Part shown: in pieces, positions 12,191 to 22,129 of the stretch
Layout: every line of letters starts with the position of its first letter
Numbering within the stretch: the first letter of the stretch is position 1
Source of the DNA: Osedax fenrisi
Taxonomy: Eukaryota; Annelida; Polychaeta; Sabellida; Siboglinidae
Direction of reading: 5' to 3'
Length of the DNA stretch: 64,000 nucleotides
Assembly: GCA_964019155.1 (NCBI GenBank)
Contig: OZ025244.1
Coordinates: 12,646,351 to 12,710,350 of the forward strand
Position numbers and translations under genes: made by a program
Notes under the pieces: generated by a model
What the model was told of the DNA's origin: nothing
Seen by the model: only the letters and a program-made list of their open reading frames with translations
The model's database searches: none

Positions 12191-13223
12191 ATATAGATTG
12201 CGAAATTTCGTATAAATGTATATGTTCATAGTTATTAGTACTACATAGTATGTAGTATGTACCTAATTATCCTTGTAATTATAATTATACAATTTTTAAT
12301 TTAAATATACAATTTAATTTAAAATTATATAAAAATAATATAATTATTATATAATTTATTATATATTATATATATAATATAATATAGTATATTATAACTA
12401 TTAATTATATACGGTTGCAACGGACTAACGGCAATTTTATTTCAATATATAATATATGTATTAAATTACTATTATAATAATAATTATTAGGATAATAACT
12501 TTTCGTTTATATTATGTATATATTTCATTGTTATATTATTATAATTTTAACTATATTTAATATGATATAATATTATTATAATAATCACCTATAATTTATA
12601 TATTCAATGAATAATACTCATCCATATTAAATATGATATTTATATTTAGTTCAACGGTTACTAGGTTAAATAATCTAATATGATATTAAATATTTATTTG
12701 GGAAGTTCTCGCAAAAAAAAAACAAATACATTTGTTTATTAACTTCTCCATTATTTCATGATTTACAACATGAAATAATAAATCTGATTTATTTATTTAT
12801 ATTATAGATGTGTTAAATATATATTTCAATACATAAATATAAGAATATAATCTACTATTTATAATTTAAGTTAACTTATCAAAGTAGTAACTATATGATA
12901 CATTGTAAGAATTAAAATTATTTTTTTTTCTAAAATAAAATTCCCGTCAGTGCGTATACAGCTTATATACTATATATAATTATAATATATTAAATATAAT
13001 ATAATTATATATAGTATATAATATACTATATATATACTATTGTAGTAACTACATTTAATTATAATAAATTATATTATAGTTTTACATTAAATTGTATATT
13101 TAAATTCAAAATTGTATAATTATCATAATTATTATAATTACAATGATAATTAGGTACGTACTACATAGTATGTAGTACAAATAATTATGAACATATAAAT
13201 TTATACGCATTTTCGCAATATAT
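12191..13223. mobile_element. Foldback/MITE-like element with ~250-290 bp inverted arms
   Basis: The left arm (12191-12443) and right arm (12931-13223) are inverted copies of each other. Matching landmarks from the outside inward are 'gattgcgaaa'/'attgcgaaaa', 'tatgttcata', 'tactacatagtatgtagta', 'tacctaattat', 'aaatatacaatttaat' and 'acggcaattttatt'/'acgggaattttatt'. Each arm holds the 17-bp near-palindrome ACTACATAGTATGTAGT. The ~490-bp middle has no coding frame but has a perfect hairpin at 12750-12779 (ATTATTTCATG/CATGAAATAAT). The form fits a foldback or long-TIR non-autonomous DNA transposon; I could not define a target-site duplication. Confidence 0.8.
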
Positions 13224-13924
13224 TTGTCAATATTATTCTATAGAATATAATATTCCTGAATTATGTGTTTTATATTTATTCATTATACCCTTTTGCAGGC
13301 ATACTTTATTCTAATATATTTAATAATATATTTATCAATATTATAACTTAATTATCAGATAACTATGTCGTAAAGTATTTATTAATATATATATATATGT
13401 TTACACTCGAATTATAATTAATATTAATATATAAAATTTATAAACAATTTTGTAATCTATTTAGATCAGCCACTATCACTATTATAATTCTCAGATGATT
13501 ATATTTTTAAATATCTGCTACTGTAACTCTGATTCCCGAAATTTATACAAAATAACTTATATCATAAATCATATTAATTATTATTATATTTTATAATCAC
13601 ATTTAATATTTAAAATTACATTAAATGTATACTACTAGTTACATATAAATAATATATGTAATAAAGATTAATGTAATAACTAAGTTATAGCCGCAGATAT
13701 TAAAAAATATAATCATATGAGCTCTTTAAATAACGATAATTTGTGTTCAAAATATATAGAAAAATAGCAGGCGGTGGCGAGCGAGTGAATTGAATTGTAA
13801 ACATATATTATTAGGTATGGGAGGAGCTAAGTAAATATCCTAGACTATGATTACATAGAGAATATTGAATATGGACCTTGTTTGTTTTGTGGCTTAGTTT
13901 TATGGCTTAAACTCTCAAGCTACC
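13224..13924. other. AT-rich DNA, no gene seen
   Basis: Apart from a short (TA)n tract (about 13386-13398), nothing structured is apparent. A slightly GC-richer stretch near 13770-13800 ('gcaggcggtggcgagcgagt') has no recognised identity. Confidence 0.5.
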
Positions 13925-14115
13925 TAACTATATTTAGTTGTATATTTGGTAGATACGTATTTACTCTATTTCAATTTGGTCTAAATATAAGTCAATACTT
14001 GTTCCAGGAACTGATGGACATGATACTAGAATACTGTCCTGGTACCATCGTCATCAATGAAATCTGCATATTTGGTAAAAGTGAACAAGAATACGACGAA
14101 AACATTCACAGGAAT
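13925..14115 (+). pseudogene. Ty3/Gypsy-type reverse transcriptase fragment
   Basis: Within the open frame 13882-14187, the block 'FGRYVFTLFQFGLNISQ' followed by 'LFQELMDMILEYCPGTIVI' and 'ICIFGKSEQEYDENIHR' has the order of the RT palm of Ty3/Gypsy LTR retrotransposons (FGRY, FGL, FQ-x-x-MD, then IxDD, FG, EEHxxH). The catalytic DD that should follow 'VI' is damaged (reads 'NE'), so no active site survives. No integrase, protease, LTR or primer-binding site was found around it, so it is a ~190-bp isolated relic. Confidence 0.75.
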
Positions 14116-14631
14116 CATACCTCGAAACTGTTATATCGCATATCGATTTACATATGCGTCCATACCGGTCAATCAGGGATGCTCTGACGATATACGATGG
14201 ACCCATTCTCAAATGTCAATATAAATATAATCATCTCATAATCATATCTAAACTCACTCATCTAAATATTGATCCAGTTTCTATTTCAAAAACAATTTTT
14301 AATTTCTCTTTGAAATATTACTTTTAACACCACTTTTGTCAAAATTACTTTATAAAACGAAACTACATTCTATTACATAATACAACTGATAATGACTATA
14401 CAATATTATTCATACATGCTCTCCTATCTACAATACATATATATACATACATGTGTACCCACATCCATATTTTATACCATGCTATACAAAATAAACTGAT
14501 AAATAATGTGAAATTTATTCTTAATTTACATACGAATACTTATCATCTGCAAAAAAATGGATCTTACGATACTTACTTAAAATCAATCACTGTTAAATGA
14601 CTAACCATCATTGATAAATCACTTCTATTAT

Positions 14632-15112
14632 TAAAGATTTACTAAGTAAAAATATAACACTCATGCGAAATCGTGTAATTTAATTATGTATACAAAAACT
14701 AACAGCACCTTCTATATACGGTCAATTTTTAGGAATATGTGTAGTTTATAATGTAAATTCATATCAAAATATACACTTTTAAATATAAAATATTATGCTT
14801 TCAATTATTATTTATATGGTGAAAACTAAGTTTTCATTACTAATTTCATTACTAATATATAACAAAGCAACATGATATATATGTTTGAAATTCTATATAA
14901 TTCTATATGGCAGGTCAAATCTAATTTATATTGCATGTAATTTAATAGAGCAATGAAAATATTGTTGTATAGAAAGTTTCTATTGGAAACCGAACCAAAC
15001 CAAATCTATTTTATTGATTTCAATACTACTGCTAGCAGTGTGATGCCTGAGTATTAATTACATTGCGTAGATAGGGAGTATTATATCTTTGCTACAAAAA
15101 ATCTTTGCTATT
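14632..15112 (+). mobile_element. MITE-like element, copy 1
   Basis: It is homologous over its whole length, but inverted, to 16021-16481. Shared landmarks are 'atataacact', 'gcgaaatcgtgtaatt', 'tatacactttta', 'gaaaactaag', 'ttatattgcatgtaatt', 'agagcaatgaaaa', 'tactactgctagcag' and 'tatatctttgct'. Ends are terminal inverted repeats of about 35 bp built on 'AAAGATTT...AAATATAACAC', decayed in this copy. No transposase; size and TIRs fit a non-autonomous DNA transposon. Confidence 0.82.
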
Positions 15113-15117
15113 ACACT

Positions 15118-15222
15118 AATTAATGCTAGATCACTTTCAGGTAATATTGATATTATAAATCAATATATTACCCAAATCGATGAAGATTCATCTCGAATGA
15201 TCATTCAAACTCGGCGCGTTTT
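15118..15222 (+). pseudogene. LINE endonuclease N-terminal scrap
   Basis: The reading 'LINARSLSGNIDIINQYITQ' then 'IDEDSSRMIIQTRRV' matches the start of a LINE APE-type endonuclease, where a conserved Asn precedes ARSL and a Glu normally follows in the 'ET' position (here 'QT'). It starts immediately after MITE copy 1. Too short to assign a clade. Confidence 0.55.
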
Positions 15223-15289
15223 AAATCACTAGTATCATTATATATTTGTAAGATGTGTAGTTACCAGTACTTTATAAATAATGCGGCAA

Positions 15290-15612
15290 TTAATTGGTAA
15301 TAGTATTAGGTAATAGTAGGCCTACTAGTATTACGTGTTGTATCATTCGTTCAGTTAAACTGATCGTATCTATTGATCTTGGTGGTAATTTATATAATAC
15401 ACGCATTGATGATCGAATTATTTTATTTAATGGCATTAACTGATAAGCAGGTAAATTAATTAAAAGTATGTTACAATAGTCCAATATAGATATAACTAGG
15501 CTTTGAATTAGAAATGTACATGTATTAATAGTTATTGTTTTTCTTATAATTCTAATATTATGCAATTGATAGTTGGCTGATTTGACTTTTGCTTTTATGA
15601 ATATATTAAGAA
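15290..15612 (-). pseudogene. LINE RT C-terminal scrap, same family as 55115-57003
   Basis: On the minus strand 'HNIRIIRKTITINTCTFLIQ', 'LVISILDYCNILLINLPAYQ' and 'LMPLNKIIRSSM' match the plus-strand element at about 56320-56500 almost residue for residue. A one-base deletion after 'PPRSID' shifts the end. It lies between the two inverted MITE copies. Confidence 0.9.
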
Positions 15613-15826
15613 TATTATCAATTCACACTCTATTTGCCTTATCTAATAGTTTGTATTGTGTATTATTTATTATAATGCAATTATTATCGTTTTATATACA
15701 AAATAATGATTCTGACACTAAAATTATATTGATCTCATGAAAACTGAGACTAACATTTAAATGATGCCTTTAATAGCGTCTGCTTTTAATAAGCATGAGT
15801 TAATAGAAATGCATTTTATAGAGTCT

Positions 15827-15945
15827 GAGACTGCATCGACGGTTTAGGTAATCCATTCTGAGACTTAACAATGATTTTGACATTGAGACTGCATCGATGC
15901 TTTAGGTATTGAGACTGAGACTGCACCGATTCTTTAGATTGTAGC
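15827..15945. repeat. Three copies of a GAGACTGCATCGAT-type motif
   Basis: The phrase 'gagactgcatcga(c/t)g(g/c)tttaggta' occurs at 15827 and 15885 and, decayed, at 15917 (spacings 58 and 32). The segment is GC-richer than its flanks and is not coding. Origin unknown. Confidence 0.7.
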
Positions 15946-16020
15946 ATCATTTACATCACTAATGCGTCAATGTAATATACTCTATGTAATATAAATGTAT
16001 TTATACTTTATATATAAAGT

Positions 16021-16481
16021 ATAACCAAAGATTTTGCGAAGCAAAGATATAACACTCCCTATGCATGCAACGTAATTTAGTAATATCCCCAACCGCTGCT
16101 AGCAGTAGTATCGGAATCACTGAAATAGATTTAGGTTCGGCTCTGTTTGCATACAACAATGTTTTCATTGCTCTATTAATTACATGCAATATAAATTAAC
16201 TTTTACTTACTAAATATATACTTATAGCATTTAAAACATAAATATCATATTTGTTTGTTATATATTAGTAATGAACACTTAGTTTTCATCATATAAATAT
16301 TAATTTAAAGCATATTATTTAACATTTTAAAAGTGTATAGTTAAATACGAATTTACATTATAAACAACGCATAGTTCTTAAAAGTAACCCGCTATAGGTG
16401 GCACCAGGGTATTTTGTATACAAATTCGAATTACACGATTTCGCGTAAGTGTTATATCTTTCCTTCGGAAAATCTTTGGTA
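16021..16481 (-). mobile_element. MITE-like element, copy 2 (inverted relative to copy 1)
   Basis: Terminal inverted repeats are well kept here: the left end reads 'accaaagattttgcgaagc' + 'aaagatataacact' and the right end, reverse-complemented, 'accaaagattttccgaagg' + 'aaagatataacact' (about 35 bp). Each TIR contains its own small hairpin (GCGAAGC or CCGAAGG). Flanks are TA-rich, so a TA target duplication is possible but not provable. The 62-codon minus frame here (16001-16189) is a by-product of the element. Confidence 0.85.
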
Positions 16482-16849
16482 TAACTATATATATATAACT
16501 TTTTATAACTCTTTATAGATATAATTATTAATTTTTGTTAACATTTATTTTTTATTAGAAATTTTGTAAAGAAAAACTAAATTAACTAATAAATCAATTG
16601 AACTAATTATAAATTAATATGTATAATATAAAATCAATTTGAGTAAATTATTCTTTATAAAACTATATGCTATGTATTACATAGAATATGTGGCTATATA
16701 CTATGTAATATAAATGTATTTATATTACATATAAAGTATATATTATATGTACATTATTTATACATTTTAGTTTCGCATCTGGTTGTGTGGCAGCCAACCC
16801 ATGGAACTAGAAGGCATGAAAACCACCTGATTCATATATAAATAATCTG

Positions 16850-16965
16850 GAGCGTGATACCGGTCTACGAGAAATTAAACTTCAAGCGGATATGATGAAT
16901 TGTGATGTTTGAAAGTCTATAACTGTCCGGAAATCAATAAAAAGAATCCCGAAATAAGCAAGTAT
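16850..16965 (+). repeat. Dispersed repeat shared with 19105-19245 (opposite strand)
   Basis: 'gataccggt', 'ctgtgatgtttg'-like, 'tgtccgg', 'aagaatc(a/c)cgaaataagcaagt' occur here on the plus strand and on the minus strand at 19105-19245. At the second site the sequence follows an RT motif-A scrap, so both may derive from a LINE coding region, but neither copy is open. Confidence 0.65.
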
Positions 16966-16998
16966 ACTTTATATTGCTTATAAGCAATATAAAGTATA
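16963..16998. repeat. 36-bp perfect palindrome
   Basis: TATACTTTATATTGCTTA is followed directly by its exact reverse complement, with no spacer. It lies at the edge of the dispersed repeat above. Confidence 0.95.
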
Positions 16999-18600
16999 AA
17001 TATATGATATTTATAAAAAATATACAAAAACATGGCTCGTTTTAGATCACTAGTATCCAGATATATTACCCACTGTATATATATATATACTAGTGCTGTA
17101 AAATTTAAAATCTCAAATTTTTTTTGGGTTCGGTTCAAATCTTTGATTTTCAGGTATTTGGAAATATTTTATGGTCTCAAATATTTATTTTAAATTTATT
17201 CTTGGTTCGGGTATCATTTCGGGTAATGACCGATTAAAATAATTATGTAGTAATTACTACAACTTAAGTTTCTTTCAATTATTTAAAATATCCATTAAAA
17301 TGTACACTATTAATTTGATTATCTATTATGCTACCTAATGATAACATATTTAAAATAGAATAATGTTATCGAGGACAGTGTGTCCTTATATATATATATA
17401 TATATATATATAGCAGGCCTGCTATAGCATATACCTTATATGGTGAATATAATGAGATATAGGATCATTAGAATAGTAAAGTATTCAATAAGTAATTAAT
17501 AATTATTTATCAATTATTATTATTAAAATTTATATATTATTATTAATAATAATAAATTATATATTATTAATTATTTATTATATATTATTTCAATAATTAT
17601 TTATCATTTATTATTTTTAATTAATAATTATGTATTATTAATTATATATTATATTAATAATTATTAATTATTCAATTATAATTTACTAATTAATTTACTA
17701 ATAATTATTTATTAATTATTAATCATATATTATTTTAATAATTGATAATTATTCAATTATAATTTACTAATTAATAATTATTTCAATAATTATTAATTAT
17801 TCAATTCTAATTTATTAATTAATTATTATTATTATTTATTAACAATAATTATGTATTAATTTATATATTATTAATAATAATTAATTAATTAATATCTAAT
17901 TTTTTTCGTTAATTATTTTAAAATATTCTTAAAATATTTGAATTTCTCGAGAACTTGATATTTTTTTAAAGATTTGTAGCTCGAGAACAACCAAGTATTT
18001 ATATACGATATTCATATCTAAAAAACAAAAATGATGTATTTTATTGTACCTATTACATAATCATCCTATATTATTATTCATATTTATACTATAGTATATA
18101 CAAAGTGATCAGAATACTTTTACTTTACAGTGTTGGCTGTATACGCCAATTAATATTGTGTCTTAGTGATCAGAACACCATGCAATCGATACTATCATTA
18201 TTACCCCTATCACTAATAATCCATATACACCTTGGTATATACTTCTTTAATTATACATTGTGTAAATAAAAGTTAACTTCCAGATATAAAATAATTTAAA
18301 TTATTTATAATTATATAATTTGCGAATATATAATACATGTATGGTATGTTTAGTATATTAAAATAATTCATAATTTATATATGTCAAGTATAGGTTCAAC
18401 GATTATATATAAAATTATTGTGCAAGTATTAGCTAAACATTAATTAATAAATTTGTTATCTTTATTTTTAAAATCACGTAACTATTAATATATAATGTAA
18501 CATTAGAAAATATGTTTCATACTTTAGTAATGACATACTATATAATATTCATGATGTTATGTGGTTGAGTAAGAAAGAAGACGGGCGTTGGTAGTTGCAT
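16999..18600. other. AT-rich DNA with a long A/T-only block
   Basis: It contains (TA)n at 17388-17412, and 17470-17900 is almost entirely A and T ('ttaataattat' patterns) with very little G or C. The phrase 'gtgatcagaa' occurs at 18107 and 18168. No gene seen. Confidence 0.65.
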
Positions 18601-18624
18601 ATTTATTAGGTATATATGTAGGCA

Positions 18625-18940
18625 TGTAGGGGGGGTGTGGTGAGTACGCCGACAAGGGGGAGATACGTGGGGATGGGAGGGCGTGACGAGGACGCCGACA
18701 AGGGGGAGATACGTGGGAATGGGGGAGCGTGACGAGGACGCCGACAAGGGGGAGATACGTGGGAAATGGGGAAGCGTGACGAGGACGCCGACAAGGGGGG
18801 ATATTCAAGCGTGGTAGTGGGACGGGGCGGTATGCCCAAGTGCAGACAGGTGCATGGTATCGCGTGATGCACGTTCCATTAGCCAATCAGGGAGGCCACG
18901 CACGCAGTGCGGGCGTCGACCTGATTCCGTAGACAGTAAA
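18625..18940. other. GC-rich, CpG-bearing patch with GC-box and CCAAT-like motifs
   Basis: About 300 bp that is more than half G+C in surroundings near one fifth. The left half is the 46-bp array; the right half includes 'gggacggggcggtatg' (GC-box-like) and 'tagccaatcaggg' (CCAAT-like) and many CG dinucleotides. This could be a promoter-like island, a GC-rich mobile-element 5' end, or foreign DNA. No gene start is recognised next to it. Confidence 0.6.
18636..18800. repeat. 46-bp GC-rich minisatellite, about 3.5 units
   Basis: The core 'acgccgacaaggggg' recurs at 18646, 18692, 18738 and 18785, spacings 46, 46 and 47, with 'agatacgtggg' and 'gcgtgacgagg' in each unit. Because 46 is not a multiple of three, the same peptide ('SPPCRRPRHA') appears in all three minus frames; those overlapping frames are repeat artefacts. 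Confidence 0.95.
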
Positions 18941-18947
18941 CATATTA

Positions 18948-19003
18948 CATAATGGGACGTCCGATATCTAGCTAGTTAGCTAGATATGGAACGTTCCATT
19001 ATG
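18948..19003. repeat. 56-bp inverted repeat (cruciform-capable)
   Basis: 'CATAATGGGACGTCC' + 'ATATCTAGCTA' pairs with 'TAGCTAGATAT' + 'GGAACGTTCCATTATG', with two mismatches and a 2-nt centre. The phrase TTCCATTA appears again at 18873 and 19018, giving a cluster of related words. Confidence 0.85.
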
Positions 19004-19104
19004 CGCACGGTACGGAATATTCCATTATAAGAAAATAAGATATATATATATATAGGGATATGAATGTATGTATATACATTATATAACACATGATACATCT
19101 GTTT

Positions 19105-19395
19105 AGGTGCTTTCTTACTTGCTTATTTCGTGATTCTTGTTTCCCGGACAATGACATATCTCCAAACATCACAGTTATTAATAGCTACTCTTTCACCGGT
19201 ATCCCGCTACTGAGTAATGTTGTAACTTTCTGGTTGACTTCCTCGTCTTCTAGGTCTAGTCATGAGAAGCTTCCCGTTAATATCCATCACTAAGTTCTCC
19301 AGTATCCAGTAAGTTTTCGGTATCATAATAATTTTCCCTGTGTATATTATCAAAAGCTTTCTTCAAGTCGATACATATTATGATTAGTTGCCCTT
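19105..19395 (-). pseudogene. LINE reverse transcriptase scrap with motif A
   Basis: Minus-strand reading from 19390 gives 'IIICIDLKKAFDNIHREN', a clear motif A (FIDL-x-KAFD) with the metal-binding Asp present. A frameshift later 'VMDINGKLLMT' follows, as in RTE-like RTs where a KLL block follows motif A. The remainder (19245-19105) is the dispersed repeat also seen at 16850. The plus-strand frame at 19090-19293 is antisense to this. Confidence 0.6.
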
Positions 19396-19790
19396 TACTA
19401 AATATACTATAATATTACTTATAGTTTTATCAAATAAGTGATAAAATATTAATTACACTATAAAAATGGATGAAATTATAAAAATAATTAATTATAAAAT
19501 GCTAAAATGGAGATTTGAACTCGGGCCCTCTCAATCTTTAGACTAACACCCTAGCCTCTAGATTATAAGTCTGGTTATTTATATAAACTAATTAAATCTC
19601 ATATATACGTATTGAAGTATTATATATATTATAATAATAACTAATGGTTATATTGTATTTTATTTATATAAAATAGTTAATTTGTTAGTATTATATAGTT
19701 TGTAATTATTAAATCTAAAGTTATTCCTGATTGCTTAAACTAACGTAATCAAATATAATAATTACTCCTCCAGTATCATTATCATAATAA
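19385..19790. repeat. Direct repeat, left copy, flanking the 20-24 kb LINE
   Basis: It aligns in the same orientation with 24390-24985: 'atagttttatcaaa', 'aaaaatggat', 'ccctctcaatctttagacta', 'ataagtctggttattt', 'gaagtatta', 'gtaattattaaat' and 'aactaac' occur in order in both. The right copy is longer because of AT-rich insertions. Divergence is high, so the pair is old. Confidence 0.85.
19508..19575 (-). repeat. tRNA-like segment (SINE-type head)
   Basis: On the minus strand it reads 'tagaggctagggtg' (A-box-like, compare tRNA pattern GTCTAG-x-GG-x-TAG), then 'ttagtctaaagattga' (anticodon-arm position), then 'cgagttcaaatctcc' (B-box-like). No matching acceptor stem is visible, so it is a tRNA-derived repeat, not a working tRNA gene. 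Confidence 0.6.
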
Positions 19791-19819
19791 GATACTTAAA
19801 TCTTACGGGATACTCAGTC

Positions 19820-19842
19820 ACTGAGTCAGTTACTGACTCAGT
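19820..19842. repeat. ACTGAGTCAGT/ACTGACTCAGT palindrome in an ACTCAGT-rich stretch
   Basis: Two 11-bp arms around one base form a perfect inverted repeat; further ACTCAGTAT words follow to about 19870. Function unknown. Confidence 0.85.
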
Positions 19843-19924
19843 ATCATACTCAGTATCATACTGACTCAGTATGATTATCGTAATGATTATTGGTTTATGG
19901 ACTGCATCAGTACGTGAGCAATCG

Positions 19925-19953
19925 GCCGTCCGACGGATTAATAATCGGACGGC
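19925..19953. repeat. GC-rich hairpin in the LINE 3' region
   Basis: GCCGTCCGA at 19925-19933 pairs perfectly with TCGGACGGC at 19945-19953. Stem-loops near LINE 3' ends can serve RT recognition; that role here is only inferred from position. Confidence 0.8.
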
Positions 19954-20001
19954 GTCCGTGGGAGGGAATTATTGAGTGGGAGGGAAGGTAAGGGAGAAGT
20001 A

Positions 20002-20174
20002 CCCAGCTAACAGTAATAGCAGTATAATAGCAGCATAACAGCATATGATAGAGCCTCAAATGTTTATATCGTGCTATTATGCTGCCATTATGCTGCTATT
20101 AAATGTCTATATACATTTGAGGCTATAGCATATGCTGTTATGCTGCTATTATGCTGCTATTACTGTTTGTTGGG
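20002..20174. mobile_element. 173-bp MITE with ~60-bp TIRs and TA flanks
   Basis: The left end 'cccagctaacagtaatagca' and the reverse complement of the right end 'cccaacaaacagtaatagca' match, and the match continues through 'gcataacagcatatg' and 'agcctcaaatgt'. The element is flanked by TA on both sides (20000-20001 and 20175-20176), as expected for Tc1/mariner-type insertion. The middle also holds 'gctattatgctgc' words. It interrupts the 3' region of the surrounding LINE. Confidence 0.9.
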
Positions 20175-20179
20175 TAATA

Positions 20180-21993
20180 AGTATTAAGGTGGCGTTTAAA
20201 GGAGGGAATTGATGTGTTTGTTAATATAACTGTTATGATAACATAATTCGTAGGTGATTGGGTAGGGAGTTCAGGTGGTAAAGGGCAGAGAGCTATCTGG
20301 GGCAAAGGAGCGTATATTGGAAGAGTAGCGTTTGTGTATATGGGGAGTGGTAATGATAAATGTGTTGGAGGAACGGGTTTGGAGAGGAGTGATGGGTGTG
20401 TGTAGATGTAGGAGTGAGGCAATGTAGTCAGGGGAGTTGTGGTGAATAGCTTTGTGGATGGTCAGGGAGATTTTGTACTTTATGCGGTAGGGGACTGGCA
20501 GCCTGTGTAGTTTTTTAGGAGAGGTGTAATGGAGTCAGAAGAACGACGGGGAAGTACATGGACGAAGCTAATTACAGAGTTTTGGAGTAGCTGTAGTTTG
20601 TATTCAGGGAGGTTAAAGAGAAGGGAGTTGCAATAGTCGAATAGGGGGATGATGTAGGAGGAGGCAATGGTAATAGCGAGGGGAATGGATCGTCGGATTA
20701 AGCGGAGGCAATGTAGGTGGTAGTGGATGGATTTGTGCATATGTGTAAGATGGGAGTCAAGGGAAAAGGTGGTATCAAGATGGAAGCCAAGGTTTCGGAC
20801 GCGTTGAGAGTGGGTGAGTGACGTATTGTCTAGTGAGATGGGGTGGTTCAGGGAGGGTGGAGGAGCGTAGATGTAATTTTAGATTGATAGCTTCCATTTT
20901 AGTGGGGTTTAGTTTTAGGGAGTTGGAGGTAAGCCATTGGTGTATGGACTTGATATAGGAGGATAGTAGGTCAGGGGCATAAGTAGGGAAGTATGTGCAG
21001 TTAAGATATAGTTGAAGGTCGTCGGCGTAAGTATGTAAGGAGATGTCGGGGTAGTCAGTGAACATGTCAAACATGGGGAGGAGGTCAATATTGAAGAGGA
21101 GTGGGCCGAGGACAGAGCCCTGGGTGAGACCTTGGGTTATGGAGTGGATGGGGGAATAATATTTATTACTCCTGACTGAGGAAGATCGGTTGGTGATGTA
21201 GGAGGTGAACCAGTTGAGGGCAATGCCAGTGATGCCGATGGCGGAGAGTCTGTATATTCGGACATTGTGGTCAAGGGTGTCGAAAGCGGAGGACATGTCG
21301 AGAAGGAAGAGAATAGTGCCACGGTTATTGTTAAGGCCAGAGAGTAAGTCGGAGGTAATGAGGGTTAGGGCGGATTCAGTATATTTGTGGGGGATGTAGG
21401 CGCTTTGGAAGATGTTGGGGATTTTATTGGTTGTAAGGTATGTGATAAGTTAGGAGGATATAACACGTTCAAGGATCTTAGAGTGGATTGAGAGGTTAGA
21501 GATGGGTCGGTAGTTGGAGGGAGACAGAGAATCAAAGTGGGGCTTTTTAAGGATAGGGGTAATGACTGATTTTTTGAAATCGGGAGGGACGGAGCCGGAA
21601 GAAAGTGAACCGCAAATGATTTGATGAAGGGGGTTGCAAAATGTTAATTATCTTCTTTAGTATTGGTAGGGGAAGAGGGTCAAGGGATGAGGTTGAGGAG
21701 GTAGATTTGAGAAGGGAGATGATTTGATCAAATGGGGGAGATTCAAATTTTGCAAGGGATAAAGGAAAGGTGATGGGAGTGATGGGAATGACAGGGGTGG
21801 GAAGGGTGGAAAGGATGGTGGAAAGTTTCTCGTTGAAAGATTTGTCAAATAAGAGTGGTAGTTCTTCATGGGTGACAGTGGGGAGAGGAGATTTAAGTGA
21901 ACGAAGTTGAGAAGAAATGTATAGACTTACTGTCATTAGCGAGTTTGTCAAATTTGTGAGTGATGTAAGAGACTTCGGCGGTAGAAATAGCAT
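20180..21993 (-). pseudogene. Reverse transcriptase and C-terminal region of the LINE
   Basis: Minus-strand blocks, from high to low coordinate: an N-terminal RT region in 21993-21547; 'SSAFDTLDHNVRIYRLSAIG' (motif A, 21296 downward); 'GLTQGSVLGPLLFNIDLLP' (motif B, T where P is usual); 'HTYADDLQLYLN' (motif C with both Asp present); 'NSLKLNPTKMEAINL' (motif D); then in another frame 'SSYIIPLFDYCNSLLFNLPE' and, near the end, 'PPELPTQSPTNYVI' and 'TNTSIPSFKRHLNTYY'. At least three frameshifts separate these blocks. The pattern is that of CR1/L2-group RTs. Confidence 0.88.
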
Positions 21994-22129
21994 TATGGTG
22001 GAGATTTTTTAGGTTATTATAGTAGGGGAGGGATATTTGAGATACAATTTTTCGGCTTTGCGATGGATTCGCCTTTGTTTCAGTAGGGATATAGTATACC
22101 AGGATAAGTCAGGGCATGTGATGGAGGTT

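Noticed and set aside
16001..16189. 62-codon minus frame with 'ILLLAAVGDI', which briefly recalls a 2A-like peptide
   Set aside because: The 2A ending NPGP is absent, and the frame is contained in a MITE with inverted repeats whose other copy has stops.
15218..17062. Shared phrase 'cgttttaaatcactagtatc' at 15218 and 17038
   Set aside because: Only about 25 bp is shared; too short to define a repeat family, possibly chance or a small relic.
18538..18886. Three overlapping minus frames with Pro/Arg-rich peptides
   Set aside because: They are the same 46-bp tandem unit read in three frames; not proteins.
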